Shown here: positions 21,916 through 30,179 of the stretch, piece after piece | How positions within the stretch are numbered: position 1 is the stretch's first letter | Layout of the letters: each line of letters starts with the position of its first letter | NCBI GenBank assembly: GCA_002347705.1 | Contig: DDWY01000026.1 | Coordinates: forward strand, 1 to 32,290 | Direction of reading: 5' to 3' | Source of the DNA: Anaerolineaceae bacterium UBA2274 | GTDB taxonomy: Bacteria > Chloroflexota > Anaerolineae > Anaerolineales > Anaerolineaceae | Length of the DNA: 32,290 bases | Translations under genes and position numbers: made by a program | Notes under the pieces: generated by a model | Database searches by the model: none | What the model was told of the DNA's origin: nothing | Seen by the model: the letters and a program-made list of their open reading frames with translations, nothing else

Positions 21916-22236
21916 ATGAAGACTCCAGACGGCCGCGAATGTAAGTTCTTTTATGGAGATTATTATCGCGGCCGAAATTTTGAGGAATGCCGCGCCCTGA
22001 TTAATCCCCAGGATAAAAAAGATTGGACCTCTTCTGCCTGTAAGACTTGCCCTGTCCCGTCCATCCTTCAGAATAATGCCTGCCCCAACATGGCTCTGAC
22101 GACTTATTTTAAAAAGACCTTGTTTGGCAAGCGAATTCGGGTGAAAGCCTGGTGTTCGCGCTCGCATGGGATTGTGCGTAATCCCAATATCGGGTGTGGA
22201 TTATGTCACCTGCCCCAGGAAACTAAGAAACATTAG
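21916..22236 (+). CDS. Cys-rich small protein downstream of efp
   Basis: A 106-residue protein of no named family that I know. It has eight Cys (9, 25, 42, 45, 56, 80, 94, 97), with two C-x2-C pairs (SACKTCPVP and IGCGLCHLP), suggesting one or two zinc or Fe-S sites. No signal peptide. It opens MKTPDGRECKFFYGDYYRGR. The ATG is 6 bp past the efp stop, so it is almost surely co-transcribed; no strong ribosome site is seen, which fits reinitiation. A link to translation is suggested only by position. Confidence 0.75.
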   Translation: MKTPDGRECKFFYGDYYRGRNFEECRALINPQDKKDWTSSACKTCPVPSILQNNACPNMALTTYFKKTLFGKRIRVKAWCSRSHGIVRNPNIGCGLCHLPQETKKH

Positions 22237-22292
22237 AGTTCTATCAGAAACTGCTGCAAAGTTCTGCTTAGGGATAATTTATCACATCTTGT

Positions 22293-22301
22293 TGGTATAA
22301 T
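22293..22301 (+). promoter_or_regulatory. ftsH extended -10 promoter
   Basis: TGG followed by TATAAT (22296-22301) is an extended -10 element, 42 bases before the ftsH start. No -35 match is seen at the right distance, as expected for extended -10 promoters. Confidence 0.6.
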
Positions 22302-22342
22302 ATTTAATCGATGCGTAAAGCGTTAATTTTACGGAGGTAGTA

Positions 22343-24211
22343 TTGAAACCACGAAATCAGTCTTTTTTTATCTCAGCTCTATTGCTATTTGCATTGATCG
22401 CTATGGTTTTTTACGGCGTTCAGGAGAACAGCTTTGGCAGTACTGAGATTCCAATAAACCAACTCGCGGCAGATATCGAGGCTGGCAAAGTTTCCAGCAT
22501 TAAAGTCGACAGCGATCGAGTTGAGGTTCAATATAAGAACCTTGAACAGAAAACAACAACTTTTTCTTCCAAGGATCCCCAAAGCGGTTTGGTGGAACAG
22601 TTGGTTCAACTTGGTGTTTCGCCTGAAAAACTTCGCGATCCAGAACTAAGCATTCAGATTGTAGTTGCCAGTTTTTGGTCGGAGGCTTTAATAGTCTTAT
22701 TGAACTTTATACCCTTCATTTTGATGGGTGTCTTCTTTTTCATGTTCATCCGGCAGGCGCAGGGTTCAAATAACGCCGCTATGGCTTTTGGCAAATCCCG
22801 CGCAAAAATGCTCACAGGCGAACATCCAACAGTTACATTTGCTGACGTTGCGGGAGTAGAAGAAGCGAAAGAAGAACTGCAGGAGGTTGTTGAATTCCTC
22901 AAAGAACCCCAGAAGTTCATCGCTTTGGGTGCGAGGATTCCCAAGGGTGTGCTTTTGGTTGGATCCCCCGGCACTGGCAAAACCCTGATGGCTAAAGCCG
23001 TGTCTGGAGAAGCTGGCGTTCCTTTTTTCTCAATTTCCGGTTCGGAATTTGTGGAGATGTTTGTTGGTGTAGGTGCCAGCCGTGTTAGGGATTTATTTGA
23101 TGAAGCCAAGAAACACTCACCATGTATAGTTTTCGTAGATGAAATTGATGCTGTTGGCCGCCATCGTGGTGCTGGTCTTGGTGGAAGCCACGACGAACGC
23201 GAGCAAACACTTAACCAGCTCCTGGTTGAGATGGATGGTTTTGGCACCGACACCAACGTTATCGTTATTGCCGCAACCAACCGTCCTGACATTCTTGACC
23301 CCGCCTTGATGCGTCCTGGTCGTTTTGACCGGCGTGTCATGCTCGACAAGCCTGACCTCAAAGGTCGTGAAGCGATCCTCAAAGTTCACACCCGCGGCAA
23401 GCCGGTTTCGCCTGAAGTCAGCCTGGAAGAAATTGCCCGCGCGACGCCTGGCTTTGTTGGCGCTGACCTGGAAAACCTGGTCAACGAGGCTGCTATACTC
23501 GCTGCCCGTCGAAACATGAAGATCATCGGTCAATCCGAGTTCGAAGAATCCATTGAAAGGGTGATTGCCGGACCGGAACGTAAGAGCCGTCTGATCAACC
23601 CCAAGGAAAAGAAAATTATTGCCTACCACGAAGCTGGACATGCTGTGGTGATCAATGCTCTTCCTGAAGGTGACCCTGTTCAGAAAGTCTCGATTATTTC
23701 CCGCGGTATGATGGGCGGATTTACCCGCTCTCTGCCAACCGAAGATCGCAACCTTGAGAGCCGGAAGAAACTAACCTCCGACATGGTTGGTATGCTTGGT
23801 GGCCGTGCGGCAGAAGAAATCATGTTTGACGACATCACTTCTGGTGCTTCCAGTGACATCGAACGGGTCACCAAAATAGCCCGCAGCATGGTCACACGCC
23901 TCGGCATGAGCGAAAAACTCGGCCCGATGGTATACGGACAGAAGGAAGAGCTGGTGTTCCTGGGACGTGAAATATCTGAACAGCGCGATTACTCCGAAGC
24001 AGTAGCCCAGGAGATTGACCGCGAAGTACAGCGTGTGGTTAACGAGGCTTACAAAACCGCGAAAGAAATCCTCGAGATCCACAAGGATAAATTGATTGCC
24101 GTAGCTGAAAAGTTACTCGAGGTTGAAACAATCTCGAACGAGGAATTCGAGGCGATTTTCCCTTCGCCAGTTGATAAGAATCAGGGTATACCGGTTATTC
24201 AGTCGGAGTAA
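22343..24211 (+). CDS. ftsH: ATP-dependent zinc metalloprotease FtsH
   Basis: Membrane AAA+ protease that degrades damaged membrane and some regulatory proteins. The 622-residue protein has TM1 (FFISALLLFALIAMVFYGV, about 8-26), a short extracytoplasmic domain, TM2 (EALIVLLNFIPFILMGVFFF, about 113-132), then the AAA core: Walker A GSPGTGKTLMAKA, Walker B IVFVDEIDAVG, SRH NRPDILDPALMRPGRFDRR. The protease zinc motif HEAGH is at 429-433. The start is TTG at 22343, with ACGGAGG five bases upstream. Its 3' end overlaps the end of miaA by 17 bp, so the genes run into each other without a terminator between. Confidence 0.97.
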   Translation: MKPRNQSFFISALLLFALIAMVFYGVQENSFGSTEIPINQLAADIEAGKVSSIKVDSDRVEVQYKNLEQKTTTFSSKDPQSGLVEQLVQLGVSPEKLRDPELSIQIVVASFWSEALIVLLNFIPFILMGVFFFMFIRQAQGSNNAAMAFGKSRAKMLTGEHPTVTFADVAGVEEAKEELQEVVEFLKEPQKFIALGARIPKGVLLVGSPGTGKTLMAKAVSGEAGVPFFSISGSEFVEMFVGVGASRVRDLFDEAKKHSPCIVFVDEIDAVGRHRGAGLGGSHDEREQTLNQLLVEMDGFGTDTNVIVIAATNRPDILDPALMRPGRFDRRVMLDKPDLKGREAILKVHTRGKPVSPEVSLEEIARATPGFVGADLENLVNEAAILAARRNMKIIGQSEFEESIERVIAGPERKSRLINPKEKKIIAYHEAGHAVVINALPEGDPVQKVSIISRGMMGGFTRSLPTEDRNLESRKKLTSDMVGMLGGRAAEEIMFDDITSGASSDIERVTKIARSMVTRLGMSEKLGPMVYGQKEELVFLGREISEQRDYSEAVAQEIDREVQRVVNEAYKTAKEILEIHKDKLIAVAEKLLEVETISNEEFEAIFPSPVDKNQGIPVIQSE

Positions 24212-25133
24212 TTCCAAACTTGTTCTCAACAAGATCCAGGGCTTTTTCTAAAAGTTCTGGATCTTGTGCGTTTAACCAATAAATTTCCGGATCTGAGGGC
24301 TTAAACCAGTTTGCCTGCCGGCGCACAAAGGCGCGCGTATTCCGTTTGATCAATGCAATCGCTTCATCGAGGCTAATTTCTCCTTTTAGGTGAGCAATTA
24401 TTTCGTTGTAGCCAATGACGCGCATTGTTTCAAGCGTCGGACCAAAACCAGTGTCGAGTAGCTGCTGCACTTCGCCAACTAAACCCTGACGGACCATACC
24501 CTCAATTCGCTGATCGATGCGCGCATATAGTACCTCACGCGGAAGTTCCAAGCCGATTGTGAGTGTGCGGTATGGAGGTTTTTCTATATCACTAAGTTCG
24601 GAAAATTTCTTTCCTGTGCTCAGGATCACTTCCAATGCCCGGATAGTCCGACGGTGGTTGCGATAATCGATTTTGGCAGCAGCCTCTGAATCGATGGCAC
24701 AGAGCATCTCATAGAGCTGGTCGAATCCAATCCTGTTGCCGATGGTCTCGAGGTCTTTACGCAATGTGTCAACTGGCCCATGGGATGGAATCTGCCAATT
24801 TTGCAGAATTGAGCGGACGTATTGCCCAGTTCCCCCTGCCAGGATTGGCAACCTGTCGCGTTGATGAACTTCCCCAATAATTTGAGTAGCCGACTGTTTG
24901 TAGAGTCCTAAATTCCACGGTTCTTTCAGGCTGGTAACGTTGATCAGATGATGCTTTGCAAGCTTAAGTTCCGAAGCAGTCGGCTTGGCAACGCCAATCT
25001 CCAGTTCGCGATAAAGATAGCGCGAATCCGCAGAAACAATCTCGGCATTCAAGGCACGTGCGAGTTTAATAGCAAATGTGCTTTTGCCAGAAGCTGTTGG
25101 GCCAACAATCAAAAGAAGCGGCTTTTCAATCAT
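24195..25133 (-). CDS. miaA: tRNA dimethylallyltransferase
   Basis: Adds dimethylallyl to A37 of tRNAs that read UNN codons. The 312-residue length is normal. The P-loop is GPTASGKST (11-19); DSRYLYRELEIGVAKPT, with VSADSR, holds substrate Asp/Arg; GGTGQYVRSIL and NHRRTIRALEVILSTGK are family marks; GYNEIIAHLKGE and IKRNTRAFVRRQANWFK form the tRNA-binding end. The ATG at 25133 lies 8 bp inside the end of the yraN-type gene, so the two are coupled. The 3' end overlaps ftsH by 17 bp. Confidence 0.96.
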   Translation of the reverse strand: MIEKPLLLIVGPTASGKSTFAIKLARALNAEIVSADSRYLYRELEIGVAKPTASELKLAKHHLINVTSLKEPWNLGLYKQSATQIIGEVHQRDRLPILAGGTGQYVRSILQNWQIPSHGPVDTLRKDLETIGNRIGFDQLYEMLCAIDSEAAAKIDYRNHRRTIRALEVILSTGKKFSELSDIEKPPYRTLTIGLELPREVLYARIDQRIEGMVRQGLVGEVQQLLDTGFGPTLETMRVIGYNEIIAHLKGEISLDEAIALIKRNTRAFVRRQANWFKPSDPEIYWLNAQDPELLEKALDLVENKFGITPTE

Positions 25134-25503
25134 CGATTCTCACAGACCTGAAATAGAGAATTTCAGGCGATTTCCCAGGATTAAAATCTTCCACGATGGC
25201 AAGGTCCAAATTCCAAATTTCTGGATATTCAGTGTGCTTAGACAGAAAAGCGTTCATTGTAGCAACCAGTGCTTTCAACTTCTTTTTTCCTACACTAAAC
25301 TCTGCCGGTCCAAATTTTTGACTGCGGCGGGTTTTCACCTCCACACAAGTCAACAAACCGGTTTCATCCAGCATGATCAAATCTGCTTCACCATTGCGGC
25401 AGTGATAATTTCTTGCAAGCAATTTATAGCCCTGGCTGAGCAAATGCTCCATCACCAGCGTTTCTCCCCAGTTTCCGGTCTTTTTCCTGTAGTGTCGGTT
25501 CAT
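25126..25503 (-). CDS. yraN: YraN/UPF0102 family protein (endonuclease-like)
   Basis: A 125-residue protein of the UPF0102 family, which has a restriction-endonuclease-like fold. Key text: GNWGETLVMEHLLSQGYKLLARNYHCRNGEADLI (with metal-site Glu and Asp split as GEADLIM), and CVEVKTRRSQKFGPAE, giving an E-x-D...E-V-K set typical of such nucleases. The frame is open much further upstream, but homology starts at ATG 25503. No ribosome site is seen; TATACT lies only 7 bases before the ATG, so a leaderless transcript is possible. Cellular role is unclear in any species. Confidence 0.88.
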   Translation of the reverse strand: MNRHYRKKTGNWGETLVMEHLLSQGYKLLARNYHCRNGEADLIMLDETGLLTCVEVKTRRSQKFGPAEFSVGKKKLKALVATMNAFLSKHTEYPEIWNLDLAIVEDFNPGKSPEILYFRSVRIDD

Positions 25504-25731
25504 GTTAAAAAGTATAACCGCATCAACCTTGATTAAAATATTGAATAAAATTTCGTAAAACATTGACTGAGCAGAGGCAATAGCGGTAAACAATTTCAAA
25601 CACATGGTGTAGTCCTTATTGCATGCTTTGTCCATAAGGGTATAGTATTCTGTAACCTTCGCATAAAAAAGTTTTGTTGTAGTATATTTAAAATCTGAAT
25701 AATTAATTGTTAGAGTGCACCAAAGGAAAAT

Positions 25732-26601
25732 ATGTATCCCAATACCTTTTTTGGACTGTTTCCACCGTTTCCACAAGACTTTACAGCGTTCGTTGCCATG
25801 AGTTTTGATACACGCTTTGATGCTCGCTGGGAAAATGTTATAAGTCCCGCGCTTTCGCATATACAGATCAATGATATTCCACTTGAACCGCTACGCGTGG
25901 ATTTAATAAGTGCGAGCGATTCCATACTTACGGAGATTCTCGATCATATTGCTCGATGCCGTGTGTTCGTTGCAGATATAACAGCTCTTAATCAACTCAA
26001 TAATCGTGCTATCCGTAATCAAAATGTTTTTTACGAAATTGGATTAGCTCATGCAACACGTCTTCCTGAAGAGGTACTTCTATTTCGATCTGATAATTTT
26101 GATCTTGCTTTTGACATTTCTAATGTTCGTGTTCACCACTATGATCCCGACAATAATCCTGAAGAAGCCCGACAGTATGTTGCTAAAACCATTGTTAATT
26201 CTATGCGCGAGTTAGACATCAAACGCAATCTTGCAGTTCGTCAAGCTGCAGAGCGGCTCGATTATGAAAGTTTGATCGTATTGACAGAGACCCAGAAGCA
26301 GGGGGGATTGAAACCTCCAGTGCGCGAAACGATGGGACAAGTATTGTCGACAGGTGCTCGTCTTGATGCTATCGCACGTCTCCTCGATCTTGGCGCAATT
26401 CAAACTAAATTTATCAAGCTTTCTGAAGATACTTTTGCTAAAAGCCTTGATACATCCGCAGAGAAACTTGTGAGATATGTTGCTAGTCCATTTGGTAGCG
26501 TTTTGTTTGATTTCATTGTTGAGAAAATGGGAGTAACAGATCCTAAGCTCAAAGATAAGCTTGATCGATTGGCTGAGGATGGTGACAAGCACTTGCAATG
26601 A
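25732..26601 (+). CDS. TIR / deoxyribosyltransferase-like protein with helical C-terminus
   Basis: A 289-residue protein with two parts. Residues about 15-145 resemble TIR-like or nucleoside 2-deoxyribosyltransferase-like folds: TAFVAMSFDTRFDARWENVI, then PLRVDLISASDSILTEIL, CRVFVADITALN, and NQNVFYEIGLAHATRLPEEV, in which the Glu of FYEIG matches the catalytic Glu position of NADase or glycosidase members. DISNVRVHHYDP ends the domain. Residues about 165-289 are helical and unknown to me. Related folds serve as NAD-consuming effectors in antiphage systems. AAAGGAAAAT precedes ATG 25732. Wobble positions are richer in A/T than in neighbours, and an IS3 stub follows, so it looks acquired. A defence role is inference; no partner gene is visible. 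Confidence 0.7.
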   Translation: MYPNTFFGLFPPFPQDFTAFVAMSFDTRFDARWENVISPALSHIQINDIPLEPLRVDLISASDSILTEILDHIARCRVFVADITALNQLNNRAIRNQNVFYEIGLAHATRLPEEVLLFRSDNFDLAFDISNVRVHHYDPDNNPEEARQYVAKTIVNSMRELDIKRNLAVRQAAERLDYESLIVLTETQKQGGLKPPVRETMGQVLSTGARLDAIARLLDLGAIQTKFIKLSEDTFAKSLDTSAEKLVRYVASPFGSVLFDFIVEKMGVTDPKLKDKLDRLAEDGDKHLQ

Positions 26602-26798
26602 TTGGGGGTTTACGCAGGAAATAAGGATTGGCGGGATGCAGGATACTTGGTGTGGTACAAGCAAATTTCTTTATTCAGGTCTTTCTAATTCGCAAACAGA
26701 ATCCACCTCTTCCGTACACAGATATTGTGGTCGCCCACTGTAAGTTCGCGTAATCTTAAACTGGCTTTTGCCGATTTTGCTGATCAAGACAACACATC

Positions 26799-26916
26799 CT
26801 AGTTGAACTCTTCTGTGTAATCCCTTCTCGGTTTACCTGTCATCTTTGACTCCTATTCTGTCAAGAATAGCAATTCTTTTTTTTTGTTTGTGTCTACGTT
26901 TTTGGCACCACCCACT
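26799..26916 (-). mobile_element. IS3-type transposase stub (OrfA N-terminus and possible end)
   Basis: On the minus strand, ATG at 26843 behind AGGAG begins MTGKPRRDYTEEFN then TAG (26799-26801). This is the usual N-terminus of IS3-family OrfA proteins (TEEFKREAV follows in intact ones). Upstream, the sequence at 26887-26916, read on the minus strand, begins GGTGGTGCCAAAAACGTAGA and may be the element's end. No OrfB is present. The rest of 26602-27000 holds no gene I can support. A minus-strand open stretch (about 26670-26798) reads LISKIGKSQFKITRTYSGRP and ends near 26670; it lacks a start and could be another fragment. Confidence 0.6.
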
Positions 26917-27000
26917 ATTTGCTGAACTTTGGATGAAAAAATTTAGACATTCCTTCCAGATTAAGTTAGAATTGACCAATTACATATAGAGGAATTTCCG

Positions 27001-28161
27001 ATGGCAATTTGTGAAATAGTGACAATCGGTACTGAGCTTCTTCTCGGTGAGATCCAGGATACGAATTCAAGGTTCATCGCCAGGTCGCTCCGGGACATTG
27101 GAGTGGATCTTTACCGTCTCTCGACTGTCGGCGACAATCTAAATCGCATCACTGCAACCCTCCAGGAAGCGCTGATGCGTGCGGATATCGTTATAACCAC
27201 AGGCGGACTTGGACCCACCGTAGACGACCCAACCCGCCAGGCAGTCGCCAACGTTTTCAATGTCAATCTTGTTTACAAAGAAGAATTGTGGGAGCAAATT
27301 TTAGAGAGATTTAGCCGTTACAATCGGACTCCTACTGATAACAACAAGCGCCAAGCATTTATTCCTTCAAATTCAATTGCCATTCCAAATCCGGTTGGCA
27401 CCGCTCCGGCCTTTTACGTAGAACTGGGCGTCAAAACTATCATTTCGCTCCCGGGTGTCCCACGCGAGATGGAATACCTTATGAATAATTTTGTGGTGGA
27501 ATATCTCAAGCATCGCTATGACTTGCGTGATGAAATCATTCTCCCATGGGTGATTCATACCATCTCTAAAGGCGAATCAAGCATTGATGAAATCATTGGG
27601 GAAATGGAAACCCTATCCAACCCGACTGTTGGACTTCTCGCGCATCCGGGTCAGACAGATATTCGTGTGACTGCCAAGGCCTCTTCTGCTACGGAGGCTG
27701 AAGAAATGATGCGGCCTGTTCTGCAGGAAATTCGCAAAAAGCTAAAAGATTATATTTACGGTGAAAACGAAACCACTCTTGAAGAAGCAGTGGCAGAGAT
27801 GCTAAACCAATCTCAAACACGCGTCTCGATCATTGAAAGTGGAACGAAAGGTGAGGTTTTTCGGAAACTAAAACCATACATGCAGGAAGGGTATCTCACT
27901 GGAGATAATGTTCATCTGGTTTTTTCTGGCGAAACTCTGAGTCGCCTGATGCATGATTACCAGGAGCAAAATAATGCGGACATGGTGCTTGCGGTCATTG
28001 TCAGTTCCAAAGAAAGCGATCCGCGCGTCCAGATTGCCTTGTTGCACGACGGACAGCTTTCAGAGATTGACAGACTCTATGGAGGCCCCCCCGGAGATGC
28101 TGTCACTTGGGCTGTCAACTATGCCCTGGACATGATCCGCTGGAAGTTTATAGAAGATTAA
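27001..28161 (+). CDS. cinA: CinA family protein with degenerate C-terminal domain
   Basis: A 386-residue CinA-like protein. The N-terminal MoCF (COG1058) domain, about 1-165, is well kept: EIVTIGTELLLGEIQDTNSRFIARSL, TGGLGPTVDDPTRQAVA and ISLPGVPREMEYL. In other bacteria it hydrolyses ADP-ribose or acts on NMN-related molecules. The C-terminal part (about 255-386) stands where the PncC nicotinamide-nucleotide amidase domain lies, but its AESCTGG signature reads IESGTKGEVFRKL: the Ser (S280) remains, the following Cys and Gly are lost, and later motifs are hard to find. Amidase activity is therefore doubtful. AGAGGA precedes ATG 27001. It is 9 bp before the amidohydrolase fusion. Confidence 0.85.
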   Translation: MAICEIVTIGTELLLGEIQDTNSRFIARSLRDIGVDLYRLSTVGDNLNRITATLQEALMRADIVITTGGLGPTVDDPTRQAVANVFNVNLVYKEELWEQILERFSRYNRTPTDNNKRQAFIPSNSIAIPNPVGTAPAFYVELGVKTIISLPGVPREMEYLMNNFVVEYLKHRYDLRDEIILPWVIHTISKGESSIDEIIGEMETLSNPTVGLLAHPGQTDIRVTAKASSATEAEEMMRPVLQEIRKKLKDYIYGENETTLEEAVAEMLNQSQTRVSIIESGTKGEVFRKLKPYMQEGYLTGDNVHLVFSGETLSRLMHDYQEQNNADMVLAVIVSSKESDPRVQIALLHDGQLSEIDRLYGGPPGDAVTWAVNYALDMIRWKFIED

Positions 28162-28170
28162 AGGAGAACC

Positions 28171-30162
28171 ATGCAAAACATAACAACCATCCTAAAAAAC
28201 GCAATTGTTCTGACAATGAATCAGAACTATGAGATTTTTGATCCGGGCGCGATCGCGATCGAAGGTGACAAAATAATTGCGGTTGGTTCCGAGGATCAAA
28301 TTCTTTCACAGTATCAGGCGAAAGAAGTGATCGACGGTGGTCAAAAAGTACTTTTACCTGGATTGGTCAACACCCACACACACATTCCGATGACCTTATT
28401 ACGCGGCTTATCTGACGACCTGCGCCTGGATGTCTGGCTGATGGGGTATATGATGCCGGTGGAACGCGAGTTTGTTTCGCCTGAGTTTGTTCAACTTGGC
28501 ACTAAACTTGGTTGCGCTGAATTCATCCGATCCGGCGTTACGACTTTTAATGACATGTACTATTTCGAAGACGACGTCGCTGAGGCAACCGCTGAGATCG
28601 GTTTACGCGCTGTTGTCGGTCAGACGGTGATGAAATTTTCAGCCCCGGATGCAGATTCTTATGAAGATGCGCTTGCCTTAAGCGAAAATCTGATCAAAAA
28701 GTGGCAGGACCATCCCCTGATCGTCCCAGCAATTGCTCCGCACGCTGTTTACACCTGCACCCCGAACGTGCTCACCTCAGTTGTGGAACTGGCGAAGAAG
28801 TATGATGCGAGGGTTCATTTCCATGTATCAGAAACCAAAGATGAGGTCGAAAACCTGCGCAAAGAACACGGCTTGCCAGTGGTTCCTTACATCCGCAAGT
28901 TCGGCATGCTCGAGACCAAGCTTATAGCTGCTCACTGTGTTCACCTGGACGAAGGTGAAATCCGCACTCTGCAGCACGCTGGCGTCGGCATTGCTCATAA
29001 CCCCACCTCCAATCTCAAGCTTGCATCCGGTTTTGCGCCGGTTGCACGCATGCTGCAACTCGGTTGCAATGTGGGTGTCGGAACCGATGGCCCTGCTTCC
29101 AACAACGACCTCGACATGTTTGAGGAAATTCGGCTCGCCAACCTGATTGCCAAGGCGGTTTCCGGCGATCCAACTGTCTTGCCTGCCCGGCAAACCCTGG
29201 CAATGGCAACCATTATTGGCGCAAAAGCACTGCATATGGACGAGAAGATTGGAAGTCTTGAGCCGGGGAAACGGGCTGATATGATCCTGGTTGATATTTC
29301 TTCCGTCCACAACCAGCCACGCTTCTTACGAGACCCCGACGGCGTGTATGCCCAACTTATTTATGCTGCCAAATCAACTGACGTGACAGATACCATGGTC
29401 AATGGCAAGTGGTTGATGAAAAATCAGCAATTGCTCACCGTCAATGAAGATCAATTGCTCACGGAAGCCAGTGAAATTGCGGCTAAGATCGATAAATTCC
29501 TCAAGGGGCGTGAGGAGTCGGTTTATTCCAAACTGATCGCGATCGGCGGTGCAGCGGAAGAAGAGAGCTTCGAGGTTCAGGTCAAGGTGAAAGTTGACTC
29601 AATTGCGCCTGTTTTGGAAGCCCTTTCCAAGCCTGGCATACTAATCCTGCGAAAACGCCACTACCACGAATATGACACCTATTTTGGCTTTGAAAGTCCT
29701 TCTCAAGGGCGTTTGCGCTACCGGGAAGATGAATTCCTGGATGAATCGGGTAAGATCACCAGTGTTCGTTCACGGTTGACCTTAATCGGGGAACTTGATA
29801 CTGCCAGGAATCTCAATGATTCTCAAATCATGCTTTCCCGTAGCCGCTACCTCGCTCCAGCTACCCACAGTCTTCGTTTCTATCATGAGTATTTCAAGCC
29901 TTCCTCCAAACTTGAAATTGAAAAAGATCGTTTACGCTACCTGGTTCAATATAAAGAGATTGAATTTTTCATCAATCTAGACACCATTCAGAAGCCCTCC
30001 ATTGGAAAATACGTCGAAATCAAGAGCCGCACCTGGAGCCGCCAGGACGCCGATCAGAAAGCCGCTCTTATTCGCGAACTGGCGGACTATCTTGGCCTGG
30101 ATCTAACCCAGATAAATTCTCTGGATTATCTGCAAATTGTTGAAAGCGCGTCTGAAAATTAA
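28171..30162 (+). CDS. Amidohydrolase (MtaD-like deaminase) fused to a CYTH domain
   Basis: A 663-residue fusion. Residues 1-440 form a metal amidohydrolase of the SAH/MTA/adenosine deaminase type: HTH (H69, H71), HFHVSETKDEV, IAAHCVHLDEGEI, VGTDGPASNNDLDMFEEIRLA and ADMILVD, so all metal ligands are present. From about 460 the chain becomes CYTH/triphosphate-tunnel-like: FEVQVKVKV (E468, Q470, K472; usual ExExK), HEYDTYFGFESPSQGRLRYRE, a run of Arg-rich strands, and KYVEIKSRTWSRQDADQKAALIRELADYLG. No stop or frameshift separates the halves. CYTH enzymes cleave triphosphates or make cAMP; amidohydrolases of this type deaminate nucleosides. AAGGAG precedes ATG 28171. The joint role is unknown. 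Confidence 0.85.
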   Translation: MQNITTILKNAIVLTMNQNYEIFDPGAIAIEGDKIIAVGSEDQILSQYQAKEVIDGGQKVLLPGLVNTHTHIPMTLLRGLSDDLRLDVWLMGYMMPVEREFVSPEFVQLGTKLGCAEFIRSGVTTFNDMYYFEDDVAEATAEIGLRAVVGQTVMKFSAPDADSYEDALALSENLIKKWQDHPLIVPAIAPHAVYTCTPNVLTSVVELAKKYDARVHFHVSETKDEVENLRKEHGLPVVPYIRKFGMLETKLIAAHCVHLDEGEIRTLQHAGVGIAHNPTSNLKLASGFAPVARMLQLGCNVGVGTDGPASNNDLDMFEEIRLANLIAKAVSGDPTVLPARQTLAMATIIGAKALHMDEKIGSLEPGKRADMILVDISSVHNQPRFLRDPDGVYAQLIYAAKSTDVTDTMVNGKWLMKNQQLLTVNEDQLLTEASEIAAKIDKFLKGREESVYSKLIAIGGAAEEESFEVQVKVKVDSIAPVLEALSKPGILILRKRHYHEYDTYFGFESPSQGRLRYREDEFLDESGKITSVRSRLTLIGELDTARNLNDSQIMLSRSRYLAPATHSLRFYHEYFKPSSKLEIEKDRLRYLVQYKEIEFFINLDTIQKPSIGKYVEIKSRTWSRQDADQKAALIRELADYLGLDLTQINSLDYLQIVESASEN

Positions 30163-30179
30163 AGGATTAGAGGTTAGCC

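Noticed and set aside
22654..23382. Minus-strand 242-codon frame
   Set aside because: Antisense to the ftsH AAA domain; Ser/Arg-rich composition typical of a shadow.
25504..25860. Long N-terminal extension of the yraN-type gene (244-codon frame)
   Set aside because: Family homology begins at ATG 25503 and the extension overlaps the start of the well-supported plus-strand gene at 25732.
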